Shown: positions 34,628 to 43,759, counted from the stretch's first letter. The stretch is 64,000 bases of DNA from Streptomyces catenulae (GCF_000718015.1 NZ_JODY01000022.1:83828-147827), one strand, 5' to 3'. The notes: a model not told the origin generated them from the sequence alone. Translations and numbers: made by a program.

Positions 34628-35290
34628 TCAGGCCCGGTCCAGCCCCAACGGCCCGGCGATCTCCGCCGCCATGACCTTGCCCGCCTCCTCGGCGAGCCGC
34701 TCCTCGTCGCCCCCGGCACCGCTGTCGGTGTCCAGCCCGTCGAGCGCGTCCAGCGGCTGGTCGAGGCGGACGTGCGCGACCAGCGACTGCAGCGCCCGCA
34801 GCGACGCCGACGCGGTCGGACCCCAGTTGGTGAGATAGGAGAACTGCCACCACCACAGCGCCTCGCTGACCCGGCCTGCCCGGTAGTGCGCGAGCCCGTG
34901 GCGCAGATCGGTGACGATGTCCGCGAGGTCGTCGGAGATCCGGCAGGCCACCGGCTCGCTGCGCGGCACGTACGGATCGAAGACCTCGGAGTACACGTCG
35001 ACCGGGTCCAGCAGGCGGGCGAACTGCTCGCGCAGCTCGTCGGCGTCCGGCTCCGGGCCGCTGTCCGGTTCGTAGCGCTCGTCCGGGACGATGTCCTCGT
35101 GGGCGCCGAGGCGTCCGCCGGTGAGCAGCAGCTGGGAGATCTCCAGCAGCAGGAACGGCACCGCGCTGTCCGGCTCGTCGCCCTTGGCGACCTCGGTCAC
35201 CGCGACGATGAAGCTCTCGATCGAGTCGGAGATCGATACGGCGAAGTCGTCGGGATTCTGCGTCGCGTTGTGCAGCGTGGCATCAGACAT
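34628..35290 (-). CDS. DUF5063-family protein, 220 aa
   Basis: This acidic soluble protein begins [20 protein letters not shown]. It has a helical core ([27 protein letters not shown]) and [23 protein letters not shown] near the middle. It matches the DUF5063 group as I recall it, a conserved actinobacterial protein of unknown function next to recR. The start overlaps the recR stop by 8 bp, so they are co-translated. No catalytic motif is evident. Confidence 0.85.
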   Translation of the reverse strand: MSDATLHNATQNPDDFAVSISDSIESFIVAVTEVAKGDEPDSAVPFLLLEISQLLLTGGRLGAHEDIVPDERYEPDSGPEPDADELREQFARLLDPVDVYSEVFDPYVPRSEPVACRISDDLADIVTDLRHGLAHYRAGRVSEALWWWQFSYLTNWGPTASASLRALQSLVAHVRLDQPLDALDGLDTDSGAGGDEERLAEEAGKVMAAEIAGPLGLDRA

Positions 35291-35882
35291 CGAGAAGTCT
35301 CCTCCCTTCGAAGGCCCGCCCGAGCGTGACCTCGTCGGCATACTCCAGGTCTCCTCCGACCGGCAGTCCGCTCGCCAGTCGCGTCACCTTCAGCCCCATG
35401 GGCTTGATCATGCGCGCCAGATACGTGGCGGTGGCCTCGCCCTCCAGGTTCGGGTCGGTGGCCAGGATCAGCTCGGTGACGGTGCCGTCGGCGAGCCTGG
35501 CCAGCAACTCCCGGATCCGCAGATCGTCCGGCCCCACGCCCTCGATCGGGCTGATCGCCCCGCCGAGCACGTGGTACCGGCCGCGGAACTCACGCGTCCG
35601 CTCGATCGCCACGACGTCCTTGGGCTCCTCGACCACGCAGATGACCGCCGGGTCGCGGCGCGGGTCCAGGCAGACCCGGCACTGCTCCTCCTGTGCGACG
35701 TTGCCGCACACGCTGCAGAACCGGACCTTCGCCTTGACCTCCATCAGCGCGTTCGCGAGCCGACGGACATCGGTCGGCTCGGCCTGCAGGACATGGAAGG
35801 CGATCCGCTGCGCGCTCTTGGGACCGACGCCGGGCAGCCTGCCCAGCTCGTCGATCAGATCCTGAACCACGCCTTCGTACAC
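35283..35882 (-). CDS. recR: Recombination protein RecR
   Basis: This 199-aa protein acts with RecF/RecO in loading RecA at gaps. It has the N-terminal helix-hairpin-helix ([21 protein letters not shown]), a C4 zinc finger ([16 protein letters not shown]), and a Toprim domain ([16 protein letters not shown], then [16 protein letters not shown]). The length is standard. The GTG start at 35880-35882 has only a weak AGAAGA ribosome-binding site. It sits in the order ybaB-recR-DUF5063 downstream of dnaX, the common bacterial dnaX-ybaB-recR cluster. Confidence 0.95.
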   Translation of the reverse strand: MYEGVVQDLIDELGRLPGVGPKSAQRIAFHVLQAEPTDVRRLANALMEVKAKVRFCSVCGNVAQEEQCRVCLDPRRDPAVICVVEEPKDVVAIERTREFRGRYHVLGGAISPIEGVGPDDLRIRELLARLADGTVTELILATDPNLEGEATATYLARMIKPMGLKVTRLASGLPVGGDLEYADEVTLGRAFEGRRLLDV

Positions 35883-35965
35883 GGAACGTCTTCTTTCTCT
35901 TCTGCCCTGCTCAGTACGCTAGTTGGCCACCGCCGGAAAGGGGAGACCGCGGCCGGACCCGGGCC

Positions 35966-36313
35966 TCAGAAGGGCAGGCCGGGGATGCCGCCGCCGAGGC
36001 CCTGCGCCAGCGGGCCGAGCTTGCTCTGCTGGAGCTGCTGGGCGCTGGCGTTCGCGTCCCGGACGGCCGCGAGCACCAGGTCGGCGAGGGTTTCGGCGGT
36101 CTCCTCCGCGGAGTCGACATCGACCGCCTTCGGGTCGATGACCAGGCTCTTCAGCTCACCGGAGCCGGTCACCGTCGCCTTGACGAGGCCGCCGCCCGCC
36201 GAACCCTCGACGGGCGTCTCCGCCAGCTCCTGCTGGGCGGCCGCAAGGTCCTGCTGCATCTTCTGGGCCTGCTGGAGCAGCTGCTGCATATTGGGCTGAC
36301 CACCGGGGATCAC
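35966..36313 (-). CDS. YbaB/EbfC-family nucleoid-associated protein
   Basis: This 115-aa protein begins [20 protein letters not shown], followed by [23 protein letters not shown] and a helical C-terminus. It is the small DNA-binding EbfC/YbaB homodimer that coats DNA and is usually encoded between dnaX and recR, as here. The GTG at 36311-36313 has AGGAG 7 nt upstream. The C-terminal [14 protein letters not shown] tail is typical of Streptomyces members. Confidence 0.93.
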   Translation of the reverse strand: MIPGGQPNMQQLLQQAQKMQQDLAAAQQELAETPVEGSAGGGLVKATVTGSGELKSLVIDPKAVDVDSAEETAETLADLVLAAVRDANASAQQLQQSKLGPLAQGLGGGIPGLPF

Positions 36314-36577
36314 GACGTGACTCCTGCCATACGACAACGATTGGTGCGGTAGCCCGAGCCTACGTGCTTCCCGGGACCGGCGCCTTACGCCGTACGGACG
36401 AGCCGCCACACATACGCCCGGCCCGCTCCACCGCCCGCATCCTCCCCCTACGGGGTGAACGGAACGGAGCCGTCCGACCACCCGCGGCGGTACGGACGGC
36501 GGCCCGCACACCGGAGCCCGCGCGCGGCGGCCCGACGGCGCCCCGCAGCCCCACCGGGCCCGGGACGCCCGGCCGTC

Positions 36578-39007
36578 TCACTCGTTGTTGAACTCCTCGA
36601 CGACCGTCGCGCCCAGCTCCCGCACGATGAGGTCGTGGCCGCTCAGGGCGGAGTCGACGAGATCGGGGTCGTCCTCCTCCGGCATGTCGTACTCGACGGA
36701 GACCGGCGGCGGCTCGGGCGAGACCTCGGGCTCCGCGGAGCGGCCGCCCGGACCGCCGGACGACGGCGCCGACACGGCCTCCCGCGCCATCCGGGCACCC
36801 TGACCGCCACCGGAGGCGCCGCCCCCGGCCGCCGGGCCGGACTGCGCGGGCGCGGACGGCGGCGGGCCGGTCTGCGCGGGGCCGCCGTAGCCCCCGCCCT
36901 GACCTGCGCCGTAACCGCCACCCTGGCCGCCGAAGCCGCCTCCGCCGCTGCCGCCGCGGGCACCACCGGTCGGCGGGTTGGTGCCGCCCGACGGGTCGAC
37001 GATGGCCTCCACCCGCCACTGCACCTGGAACGTCTCGGCGAGCACGTCCTTGAGCACGTCCTCGCTGCCGCCGTTGGCGAAGCTGTCGCGCGCCCCGGCG
37101 TTGGGGAAGCCGATCTGGAGGGTGGTGCCGTCGAAGCCGGAGACCTGGGCGTTCTGGCTCAGCAGGATCCAGGTGAAGCGTCGGCGGCGCTTGACCGCGT
37201 CCAGGATCTGCGGCCACATCTGCCGCACCTGCGCCGCGCCCTGCCCGCCCCCGGCCGGGACCTGCGGTGCGGGCGCCGCCGCGGCGGGCGGCTGCGGAGC
37301 CGCGGCGGGCGCGGGGGCGGACGGCCGCGCCCCCTGCCCCGGAGCCGCGGCCGACGGCCAGCCCCCGGGCTGCCGGGCTGCGCCCTGGCCCGCGCCACCG
37401 CTGCCGGGCCAGGCGCCGGGCCGCGCGGGAGCCGGAGCCTCGCCCGCCGGGGCGGGCGCCGCGTCCGGCGCACCGGCCGCCGGGCCACCCGTGGCACCGG
37501 GCCAGGCACCGGCGGGACGCGCCTGCTCCCCTGCCTGCTCGGCCGCGTGCGAACCGCTCCGCGGCGCCGCACCCTCCACGGGGGCGGCGGCCGGGGGCTG
37601 CGCCGCCACGGGCGGAGCCGCGGCAGGCGGAACCGCGGCGGGCTGGGCCGGGGCGGGAGCGGCCGGAGCGCCGGTCGCCCCGCGCACCGCGGCCCGCGCC
37701 GCCGCCGGGCCCGACGGACCCGCGGGCGGCCCCACCGGATGGGCCTCCGGCCCGGGCACGTACCCGGCGGCGGGGCCACCGCCCTCGATCACCGGCGCAC
37801 CGCCCCCCGCGAAGGCGGCCCCGCCGCCCCCGGCAGGCCCGGCCGCACCGACACCGCGCTCCAGCCGGTCCAGCCGGCTCTGCACGGACCGCTCGTCGTC
37901 GTACGCCGCGGGCAGCAGCACCCGGGCGCAGATCAGCTCCAACTGGAGACGGGGCGAGGTGGCGCCGCGCATCTCCGTCAGCCCGGTGTTGACCAGATCG
38001 GCGGCGCGGCTCAGCTCCGCGGCGCCGAACACGGACGCCTGCGCCGTCATCCGCTCCACGACATCGGCGGGAGCGTCGATCAGCCCCTTCTCCCCCGCGT
38101 CCGGCACCGCGGCGAGAATGACCAGGTCACGCAGGCGCTCCAGCAGATCGGCGACGAACCGGCGCGGGTCGTTGCCCCCCTCGATGACCCGGTCGACGAC
38201 CTCGAAGGCCGCGGCGCCGTCCCCGGCCGCGAACGCCTCGACGATCGCGTCCAGCAGCGATCCGTCCGTATAGCCGAGCAGCGCCGTCGCCATGGCATAC
38301 GTCACACCGTCGTCCCCGGCACCGGCGAGCAGCTGGTCCATGACGGACATCGAGTCACGCACCGAACCGGCACCGGCGCGCACCACCAGCGGCAGCACCC
38401 CGTCCTCGACCGGCGCCGACTCCCGCTCACAGACCTCGGAGAGGTAGTCCCGCAGCGTCCCGGGCGGCACCAGACGGAAGGGGTAGTGGTGGGTACGCGA
38501 GCGGATCGTCCCGATGACCTTCTCGGGCTCCGTCGTCGCGAAGATGAACTTCAGATGCTCCGGCGGCTCCTCGACCACCTTCAGCAGGGCGTTGAACCCC
38601 GCCGAGGTGACCATGTGCGCCTCATCGATGATGTAGATCTTGTACCGGCTGGAAGCGGGCCCGAAGAACGCCTTTTCCCGCAGGTCACGGGCGTCGTCCA
38701 CACCACCGTGGGAGGCCGCGTCGATCTCGATCACATCGATCGAACCCCGGCCGTTGCGCGCCAGGTCCACACAGGACTGACAGGTGCCGCACGGGGTCGG
38801 GGTGGGGCCTTCCTCGCAGTTCAGACAGCGCGCCAGGATGCGCGCACTGGTCGTCTTGCCACAGCCGCGCGGGCCACTGAACAGATACGCGTGGTTGACG
38901 CGGTTGTTCCGCAGGGCCTGCTGGAGCGGATCGGTCACGTGCTCTTGCCCGATGACCTCGGCGAAGGTCTCGGGTCGGTAGCGGCGGTACAGCGCGAGGG
39001 ACGACAC
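36578..39007 (-). CDS. dnaX: DNA polymerase III gamma/tau subunit
   Basis: This 809-aa clamp-loader subunit begins MSSLALYRRYRPETFAEVIGQ. It carries GPRGCGKTTSA (Walker A), the zinc-binding cysteines in CLNCEEGPTPTPCGTC, DEAHMVTSAGFNALLK (Walker B) and sensor segments. Domain III is followed by a long Ala/Pro/Gly-rich linker (about residues 400-620) and a C-terminal tau region ending near VEEFNNE. The linker is much longer than in E. coli, as in other Streptomyces. GTG at 39005-39007 is preceded by TAACCT 7 nt upstream, suggesting a leaderless mRNA. The SRP RNA gene lies 53 bp upstream. Confidence 0.95.
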   Translation of the reverse strand: MSSLALYRRYRPETFAEVIGQEHVTDPLQQALRNNRVNHAYLFSGPRGCGKTTSARILARCLNCEEGPTPTPCGTCQSCVDLARNGRGSIDVIEIDAASHGGVDDARDLREKAFFGPASSRYKIYIIDEAHMVTSAGFNALLKVVEEPPEHLKFIFATTEPEKVIGTIRSRTHHYPFRLVPPGTLRDYLSEVCERESAPVEDGVLPLVVRAGAGSVRDSMSVMDQLLAGAGDDGVTYAMATALLGYTDGSLLDAIVEAFAAGDGAAAFEVVDRVIEGGNDPRRFVADLLERLRDLVILAAVPDAGEKGLIDAPADVVERMTAQASVFGAAELSRAADLVNTGLTEMRGATSPRLQLELICARVLLPAAYDDERSVQSRLDRLERGVGAAGPAGGGGAAFAGGGAPVIEGGGPAAGYVPGPEAHPVGPPAGPSGPAAARAAVRGATGAPAAPAPAQPAAVPPAAAPPVAAQPPAAAPVEGAAPRSGSHAAEQAGEQARPAGAWPGATGGPAAGAPDAAPAPAGEAPAPARPGAWPGSGGAGQGAARQPGGWPSAAAPGQGARPSAPAPAAAPQPPAAAAPAPQVPAGGGQGAAQVRQMWPQILDAVKRRRRFTWILLSQNAQVSGFDGTTLQIGFPNAGARDSFANGGSEDVLKDVLAETFQVQWRVEAIVDPSGGTNPPTGGARGGSGGGGFGGQGGGYGAGQGGGYGGPAQTGPPPSAPAQSGPAAGGGASGGGQGARMAREAVSAPSSGGPGGRSAEPEVSPEPPPVSVEYDMPEEDDPDLVDSALSGHDLIVRELGATVVEEFNNE

Positions 39008-39014
39008 GCATACG

Positions 39015-39020
39015 AGGTTA
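39015..39020 (-). promoter_or_regulatory. -10 element of a probable leaderless dnaX promoter
   Basis: TAACCT on the minus strand, then 7 nt, then GTG at 39007. No Shine-Dalgarno sequence is present. Confidence 0.45.
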
Positions 39021-39060
39021 TCGGCCCCCACCGACAACCGGGTCGCCCGCAAACGCAAAC

Positions 39061-39146
39061 GCCCCTCACGCACCCGCCAGAGCCGACCTACCCTTGCTGC
39101 CTTCCGGCCCTGGGGGAGTTCAGTCAGATAGCGCCACGTGAGGGGC
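39061..39146 (-). ncRNA. ffs: Small signal recognition particle RNA
   Basis: On the minus strand the ends GCCCCTCACG and CGTGAGGGGC pair. The central loop region has the conserved GGCCGGAAGGCAGCAAGGGT with its GGAA tetraloop, the Ffh-binding domain IV signature of bacterial 4.5S RNA. The length of about 86 nt is the short actinobacterial type. It lies immediately upstream of dnaX, a classic location. Confidence 0.93.
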
Positions 39147-39268
39147 TGCGCACCACAGTAGCCGATCCCCGCCCCCGAACACGACCCGCCCCCACCTGCG
39201 ACTCCCTCCCACCCCCACCCGGAACCCCACCCTCCGGATCATGGTCGCGAGCACCCCTCAACGTCTTG

Positions 39269-39274
39269 TATTGT
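39269..39274 (+). promoter_or_regulatory. -10 element upstream of tRNA-Ser
   Basis: TATTGT, 7 nt before the mature 5' end. A clear -35 was not found. Confidence 0.35.
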
Positions 39275-39281
39275 TTGCGGC

Positions 39282-39369
39282 GGAGGATTCGCCTAGTGGC
39301 CTAGGGCGCACGCTTGGAAAGCGTGTTGGGGGCAACCCCTCACGAGTTCGAATCTCGTATCCTCCGCCA
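39282..39369 (+). tRNA. tRNA-Ser (anticodon GGA)
   Basis: A class II tRNA of 85 nt plus encoded CCA. The acceptor arm GGAGGAT pairs with ATCCTCC. The anticodon stem CACGC/GCGTG holds loop TTGGAAA, giving anticodon GGA, which reads TCC/TCT. A long variable arm (TTGGGGGCAACCCC) follows. The 3' CCA is encoded at 39367-39369. A partial degenerate copy of its 3' half lies at 41110-41218. Confidence 0.95.
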
Positions 39370-39387
39370 GTGCCTCACCGGGCACTA

Positions 39388-39423
39388 CCGAAGGGCCCCA
39401 CCGCTTGCGGTGGGGCCCTTCGG
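39388..39423 (+). terminator. Terminator of tRNA-Ser
   Basis: A 16-bp perfect stem (39388-39403 with 39408-39423) with a 4-nt loop, 18 nt after the tRNA. Confidence 0.8.
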
Positions 39424-39628
39424 CGTTGGTGGGCTCAGGCGCGCGGAGCTTCGGCATGACCGGCGCCCCCCATCAGAGACCTCGCCACCGACGCCTTCCC
39501 CCTCTTCGGTGAGGGGAGGAGGTGGCCGAATCCGGTCGTGCAACCCCTTGTGTGTACTTGCATGCGCTCCCCTGCGCTCTCCTAGCGTCCAACGGCTCAC
39601 GTCACACAGCGACGACAGAGGGGCGCCG

Positions 39629-41026
39629 TTGAACGAGGACGAAACCAAATCCATCGCCGAGATCCTGAACGAACTGGGTACCACCTCCCGCATTCAGGTC
39701 CGCTCGTCTCCCGGGCTCGCCTCCGAGGTCGACAAGGCGGCCGCGGACGAGGACAAGAAGCGCGAGGAGGACGGGCGGGGCCCGCTGCGTAGGCGCACCG
39801 ACTACAGAGACGTTCGGAATGCGCCGCGATCGCTGCCACTCACCCCTTGGCAAGTCCTGCACGCCATCGGTCTCGGCGCCGCGGCGGCCCGCCAGGGGGC
39901 CGGGCGAGGACTCGCCGAGCACTGGGGCAGCCTGCGTTACAGCCAGGCGCTGGAGGCGAACCGGGGGCAATTCCTGCAGTTGTCGTCCGAGGGGCGCGAT
40001 CTGCTGCGTTTCTACAAGGCCACGCAGTCCGGGGAGATCGGCACCGGCTTCGCCTCACTGCTGGCCGAGCACATCGTCAGGTCCCGGTACCCCGACCACT
40101 CGGTTTCCGTTATCCCGGCGGACATCGCCCTGAAAGCCGGCTGGACCCTGCGCAGTTCCGGTACCGGGCCTCGCCCGGAACCGTTGACGCGGCGCCCCCA
40201 CTTCTTCGTCGAAGCCTGGCGACCCGGACAGCCGTCCAAGATCTTCCTGACGTCCTCGAAGGGGACGCACAGCAGCGTTCATCAGGTGTACAAGCAGCTC
40301 AGCACCGCCAGCGCCCACGTGGAGTCAGTCCATATCGGCCCTTACGCCACTGTCCCCTACTTCCTCATAGGCACCGAGATTCCCGCCAAGGAGAGTCTCG
40401 CCCTGCATGTTCTGGAAGCGCCGGGCACCACTCTGCTCCGCCCGTCCGGCGAGGAACCGGGAGCCGACCTCGACCTCGCGCTCAGGCAGGAAGAGTTCAT
40501 ACCCGATGTCGTACTGCCCACCGAAGGCGACAGGGCGACCGTTCCCGGGTTCCAGGTACTGCCCGGCTCCTTCGACTGGTTCAGCATCGTGCTGGCCCGT
40601 ACGGAAGCAGCCGCCCTCACCGCCTTCACCGGAGGCGGCAAGCCCACCGCTCAGTACCTGACGAGGGAGCAAGGGCGGCGCCACTTCCACCAGGGCACCG
40701 GCACCGGCGCCAAGACCGACACCGACACCAGCACCAGCACCAGCACCAGCACGGCCAGGATGTGGGACGCGGAGCACCGCATCCACGACATCGACTTCGT
40801 CGGTACCGATCACATCTATCGCCTCAACCGCACCCGGGTGGAAGCGTTTTCCGGACTCAAGAGAAGTCTCTTCACCCATCTCTACCGCGGGCACGTCAAC
40901 GAGTACCGCCGCGAGGTGCACAGCCTGCGAGGGCAGTGGCCGCAGCGCAGCACGGCGGAGGGCTGGAACACGGTATCGATCCGGGCCGACGGGACGGTGC
41001 TGGCCATCCGCCTCCGGGACGAGTGA
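39629..41026 (+). CDS. Unknown protein, 465 aa, between tRNA-Ser and its remnant copy
   Basis: I do not recognise this protein. It is soluble, with an acidic Lys-rich N-terminus (EVDKAAADEDKKREEDGRG). A mixed alpha/beta body follows (DIALKAGWTLRSSGTGPRPEP, FVEAWRPGQPSKIFLTSSKG, VESVHIGPYATVPYFLIG). A Thr/Ser/Asp tract (TDTDTSTSTSTST, near residue 365) comes from a hexanucleotide repeat, then VEAFSGLKRSLFTHLYRGHVN. The start is TTG at 39629 with GAGGGG 5 nt upstream; there is no ATG nearby. No integrase accompanies it. The gene is likely cargo of an element that inserted at tRNA-Ser; a defence or restriction role is possible but unsupported. Confidence 0.65.
   Translation: MNEDETKSIAEILNELGTTSRIQVRSSPGLASEVDKAAADEDKKREEDGRGPLRRRTDYRDVRNAPRSLPLTPWQVLHAIGLGAAAARQGAGRGLAEHWGSLRYSQALEANRGQFLQLSSEGRDLLRFYKATQSGEIGTGFASLLAEHIVRSRYPDHSVSVIPADIALKAGWTLRSSGTGPRPEPLTRRPHFFVEAWRPGQPSKIFLTSSKGTHSSVHQVYKQLSTASAHVESVHIGPYATVPYFLIGTEIPAKESLALHVLEAPGTTLLRPSGEEPGADLDLALRQEEFIPDVVLPTEGDRATVPGFQVLPGSFDWFSIVLARTEAAALTAFTGGGKPTAQYLTREQGRRHFHQGTGTGAKTDTDTSTSTSTSTARMWDAEHRIHDIDFVGTDHIYRLNRTRVEAFSGLKRSLFTHLYRGHVNEYRREVHSLRGQWPQRSTAEGWNTVSIRADGTVLAIRLRDE
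40717..40751 (+). repeat. Hexanucleotide microsatellite inside the unknown gene
   Basis: About four ACCAGC units preceded by ACCGAC units. Encodes a Thr-Asp/Thr-Ser tract in frame. Confidence 0.7.
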
Positions 41027-41109
41027 CCCAGGAGCCGACGGAGGCTCCTGATTGCGGCTGGGCATCCAGAGCTCCTGACGAACATCCGTACGAGCATTCG
41101 GGACGTGGG

Positions 41110-41218
41110 TAGGGGGCAACCCCTTGCAAGTTCGGATCTCCCGTCCCCCGCCAGCGCCCCACCGGGTGCCGCCGAAGGGTCCCATCGCTTGTGGTGGGGC
41201 CCTTCGGTGTTCTTGGGC
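41110..41218 (+). pseudogene. Degenerate copy of the tRNA-Ser 3' half and terminator (att-like remnant)
   Basis: The 109 bases align without gaps to 39326-39434 with about 88 identities; nearly all differences are transitions. The copy begins in the variable arm, has a broken T-stem, keeps the CCGCCA 3' end, and retains the terminator hairpin (around 41172-41207). It has no anticodon arm and cannot be a functional tRNA. Together with tRNA-Ser it brackets the 465-aa gene, as left by tRNA-targeted integration. Confidence 0.75.
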
Positions 41219-42060
41219 CTTGCCTCGTCCCTCGCGCCCTCCGTTCTGCCGGGTGTCCCAGGGGTCGGCTGCCGACGGGAACCCCGTCGTAGGTTCGGGT
41301 TTTGTTTCGAGTGTTACGTGGGGGCAACAGTTCGTGGGGATTGGGAGCCGGTGTGATGGTGGGGGACTCCTCTTTTTAATAGGTGAGGGGAGTGGGGGCT
41401 TCAGGGGCGGGGGTTTGGAAGGTGGGCTTAGGTGAAGGGGTGTGTCGATGGGGGGAGCGACACGCCGGGGAATTGCCTTGATCTCTCTCGGCGGAGCTAG
41501 CGGAATGTGAAGTTCCATTCACATCTTCGAGGGTGCGGGAACGCCTTGCCCCTCACCTCCCGTCCACCATCTGAACAGCCAAGAAACGCAATCCAGAAAA
41601 CCGGGAAGTAACTTGACCCCGTCGTCGATCTCTTGCTTTGATCAACGAACACCGACTCGGCGTCGGCGAGCGAACTTCGGTATGTGAGAGGTCTCGCCGT
41701 ACCCGCCGTCGTCGGGGATCCGCGCTTCCGCCGCACGCGGGACGCGCGGGTTCCGTGCAGTACACGCCAGGGGGAACGGGCAGGTGGGCACGGGGTGGAC
41801 GACGCGTGTGCACCGCCTCCACATCCAGGGGGAGCGGCGCGCGGCGGCCCACACCGTCCGGGGCGACGAAGGCCACGGAGCGCCGTGCCCGTAGCGCATT
41901 CCCGCGTCGATGCGTACTCGCCTCACCGGGCGGGGCGCAGGAGCGCGCGGATGCCTTTTCTTCCGGTGACATTTCCCGTGCCCGTATCCATTCACCCGTA
42001 TCCATTCACCCGTATCCCGGCTCCTGCCGGTAATCCGTTGTGTCGATCCGAGGAGACGTC
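41219..42060. other. Gene-free stretch with G-rich tract (842 bp)
   Basis: Reading frames here lack start signals and family resemblance. Bases 41346-41470 form a plus-strand G-rich, C-poor tract with many GGGG runs and a GTGTCG/CGACAC hairpin (41442-41463). An ATGTGAA/TTCACAT dyad lies at 41505-41524. The tandem repeat at 41981-42017 precedes the next operon. Confidence 0.5.
41981..42017. repeat. Tandem 14-bp repeats upstream of the SCP2 operon
   Basis: CCCGTATCCATTCA occurs twice in tandem (41981-41994 and 41995-42008), followed by a 9-base partial copy ending at 42017. It lies 43 bp before the SCP2 start, where it could bind a regulator. Confidence 0.75.
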
Positions 42061-42450
42061 ATGCCTGTTTTCGAGTCCGGTGAGAAAGCGCGTCGTATCT
42101 TTACCGACCTTTTCCAGATCCTGCTGAAGGATGACACCTTCACCGCGCGCATGCGGGAATCCGGTATCACGCTCCACCTCATCCAGGTAAAGCCCGACCT
42201 GGAGCTGTACATCACGCCCGACGGCGTACAGGACGGACCGCCGACCGAACCCGCCGTCATACGGATAAAGATGAGCAGCGACACCGCGCACAGCCTCTGG
42301 CTCGGAAAGCTGCTGATGCCGGTGGCTCTCGCCACCGGGAAGGTGCGCATCAAGGGCAGCGTCGCCAAGGTCCTCGAATTCGTCCCGCTGCTGCGGCCCG
42401 CGTTCGACCGGTACCCGGAGATCGCCGCGTCCGAAGGTCTCCCCGTCTGA
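42061..42450 (+). CDS. SCP2 sterol-transfer-family lipid-binding protein
   Basis: This 129-aa protein begins MPVFESGEKARRIFTDLFQ. It contains ITLHLIQVKPDLELYITPDG and the WLGKLLMPVALATGKVRIKGSVAKVLEFVP stretch, typical of the SCP2 fold that binds fatty acyl or sterol-like lipids in a hydrophobic tunnel. GAGGAG 5 nt upstream marks ATG at 42061. It is the first gene of a four-gene operon with an acyl-CoA dehydrogenase, a LuxI/FeeM-like protein and an E1-like enzyme, and may shuttle their acyl substrate. Confidence 0.88.
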   Translation: MPVFESGEKARRIFTDLFQILLKDDTFTARMRESGITLHLIQVKPDLELYITPDGVQDGPPTEPAVIRIKMSSDTAHSLWLGKLLMPVALATGKVRIKGSVAKVLEFVPLLRPAFDRYPEIAASEGLPV

Positions 42451-42508
42451 GTCCGCGTACTCCCGCGCCCATCCCGTACACCGAACAACGAAAGAGCACT
42501 CCCTCACC

Positions 42509-43723
42509 ATGAGCAACACTGCCAGCCTCGGCCCCGTCGACTTCCTCACCGAGCCCCGTCAGATCCAGGAACTCCGGCTGCACGTCCGGGAGTTCGTGGA
42601 GAAGGAGGTGCGGCTCCGGGTCGCGGAGAACGACCGTGCCGCGGCGGAGGACTTCGACTGGGAGCTGGTGCGCAAGGGCCATCAGGCCGGTCTGCTCCGC
42701 CTCGTCGTCCCCAAGGAGTACGGCGGTCTCGGTCTCGGCGTCCTCGGCGTCGCCGTGGCGCTGGAGGAGATAGCCGCCGCCTGTGCCGGTACCGCGTTGA
42801 TATTCGGCGCCACCCTGCTGGGTCAGGCGCCCGTCCTGCTCTCCGCCGACCCGAACCTCCAGTCCCGCTTCCTGCCGCTGTTCTCCGGCGACGAACCGGT
42901 GCTGGCCTGCAACGGCATCACCGAGGACGCGGCCGGCTGCGATCTGCTCATCCCGGAGAACGCCGAGCACGCCCGGGACGTCATGCGCGCCCGGAAGGAC
43001 GGCGACAGCTACGTCCTCAGTGGCCGGAAGCGGTTCATCACCAACGCCAAGGTGGCGGAGTTCGGTTCCGTCTACGCCAACCTCGAAGGGGAGCCGGGGG
43101 CCACCGGGCTGACCGCGTTCATCGTTCCGCTCGACTCGCCCGGCGTCACCCGTGGCCCGGTCGCCGACAAGATGGGCTACCGCGCCTGTCTCGGCAGTGA
43201 GCTGATCTTCGACGAGGTCCGGGTGCCCGCGGAGAACCTCGTCGGCGGCGAGGGCAACGGGATGCTCATCAACATCCAGCAGATGAACATGGCGCGGGCG
43301 ACCGTCGCCGCCCTCTCCACCGGTATCGCCCGCGGCGCCTTCGACATCGCCAAGGAGTGGTGCGGCGAGCGCGTACAGGGCGGGGTGCCGCTGTACAAGC
43401 ACCAGTTCAGCGCCCGCAAGCTCGCCGAGATGGCCGCCAAGGTCGAGGCGTCCCGGCTCATGTACCTCCAGGCGGCGCAGGCTGCCGACACCGAGGTTCC
43501 CGCGCCGGTGTTCCCCCCGGCGGCGGCGAAGCTCTTCGCCGACCGCACCGCCATCGACGTCACCCAGGAGGCCATGTCGCTGATGGGGGCCCGCGGTTAT
43601 CTGCGGGAGTACGGCATGGAGAAGCTCGTCCGGGAATCCTTCGGCGCCCGGATCTACGAGGGCACCCCCGAGGTCCTCGCGCTGGCCATCGCCGAGGACC
43701 TCTACACCGAAGAGGACTTCTGA
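42509..43723 (+). CDS. Acyl-CoA dehydrogenase family flavoenzyme
   Basis: This 404-aa protein has the acyl-CoA dehydrogenase layout: an N-terminal helical domain, ACNGITEDAAGCDLL and VLSGRKRFITNAKVAEF (FAD and substrate region), GYRACLGSELIFDEVRVP, and a C-terminal helical domain ending with YEGTPEVLALAIAEDLY. The Glu in YEGTPE is the usual catalytic base position. It would dehydrogenate an acyl thioester at the alpha-beta position using FAD. The ATG at 42509 has a weak GAAAGAG upstream. The substrate is likely that of the operon's unknown pathway. Confidence 0.93.
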   Translation: MSNTASLGPVDFLTEPRQIQELRLHVREFVEKEVRLRVAENDRAAAEDFDWELVRKGHQAGLLRLVVPKEYGGLGLGVLGVAVALEEIAAACAGTALIFGATLLGQAPVLLSADPNLQSRFLPLFSGDEPVLACNGITEDAAGCDLLIPENAEHARDVMRARKDGDSYVLSGRKRFITNAKVAEFGSVYANLEGEPGATGLTAFIVPLDSPGVTRGPVADKMGYRACLGSELIFDEVRVPAENLVGGEGNGMLINIQQMNMARATVAALSTGIARGAFDIAKEWCGERVQGGVPLYKHQFSARKLAEMAAKVEASRLMYLQAAQAADTEVPAPVFPPAAAKLFADRTAIDVTQEAMSLMGARGYLREYGMEKLVRESFGARIYEGTPEVLALAIAEDLYTEEDF

Positions 43724-43759
43724 TCATGGCGCGTCCGCCACACCAGCGATGAGGGGGAA

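Noticed and set aside
41310..41345. A third, weaker resemblance to the tRNA-Ser variable arm (GTGGGGGCAAC followed by GTTCG)
   Set aside because: Only about 15 bases match and the order is not continuous, so it is not a reliable repeat.
41553..42033. Overlapping frames on both strands in the gene-free stretch before the SCP2 gene
   Set aside because: They have no starts with ribosome-binding sites and no recognisable sequence, as expected from high-GC non-coding DNA.
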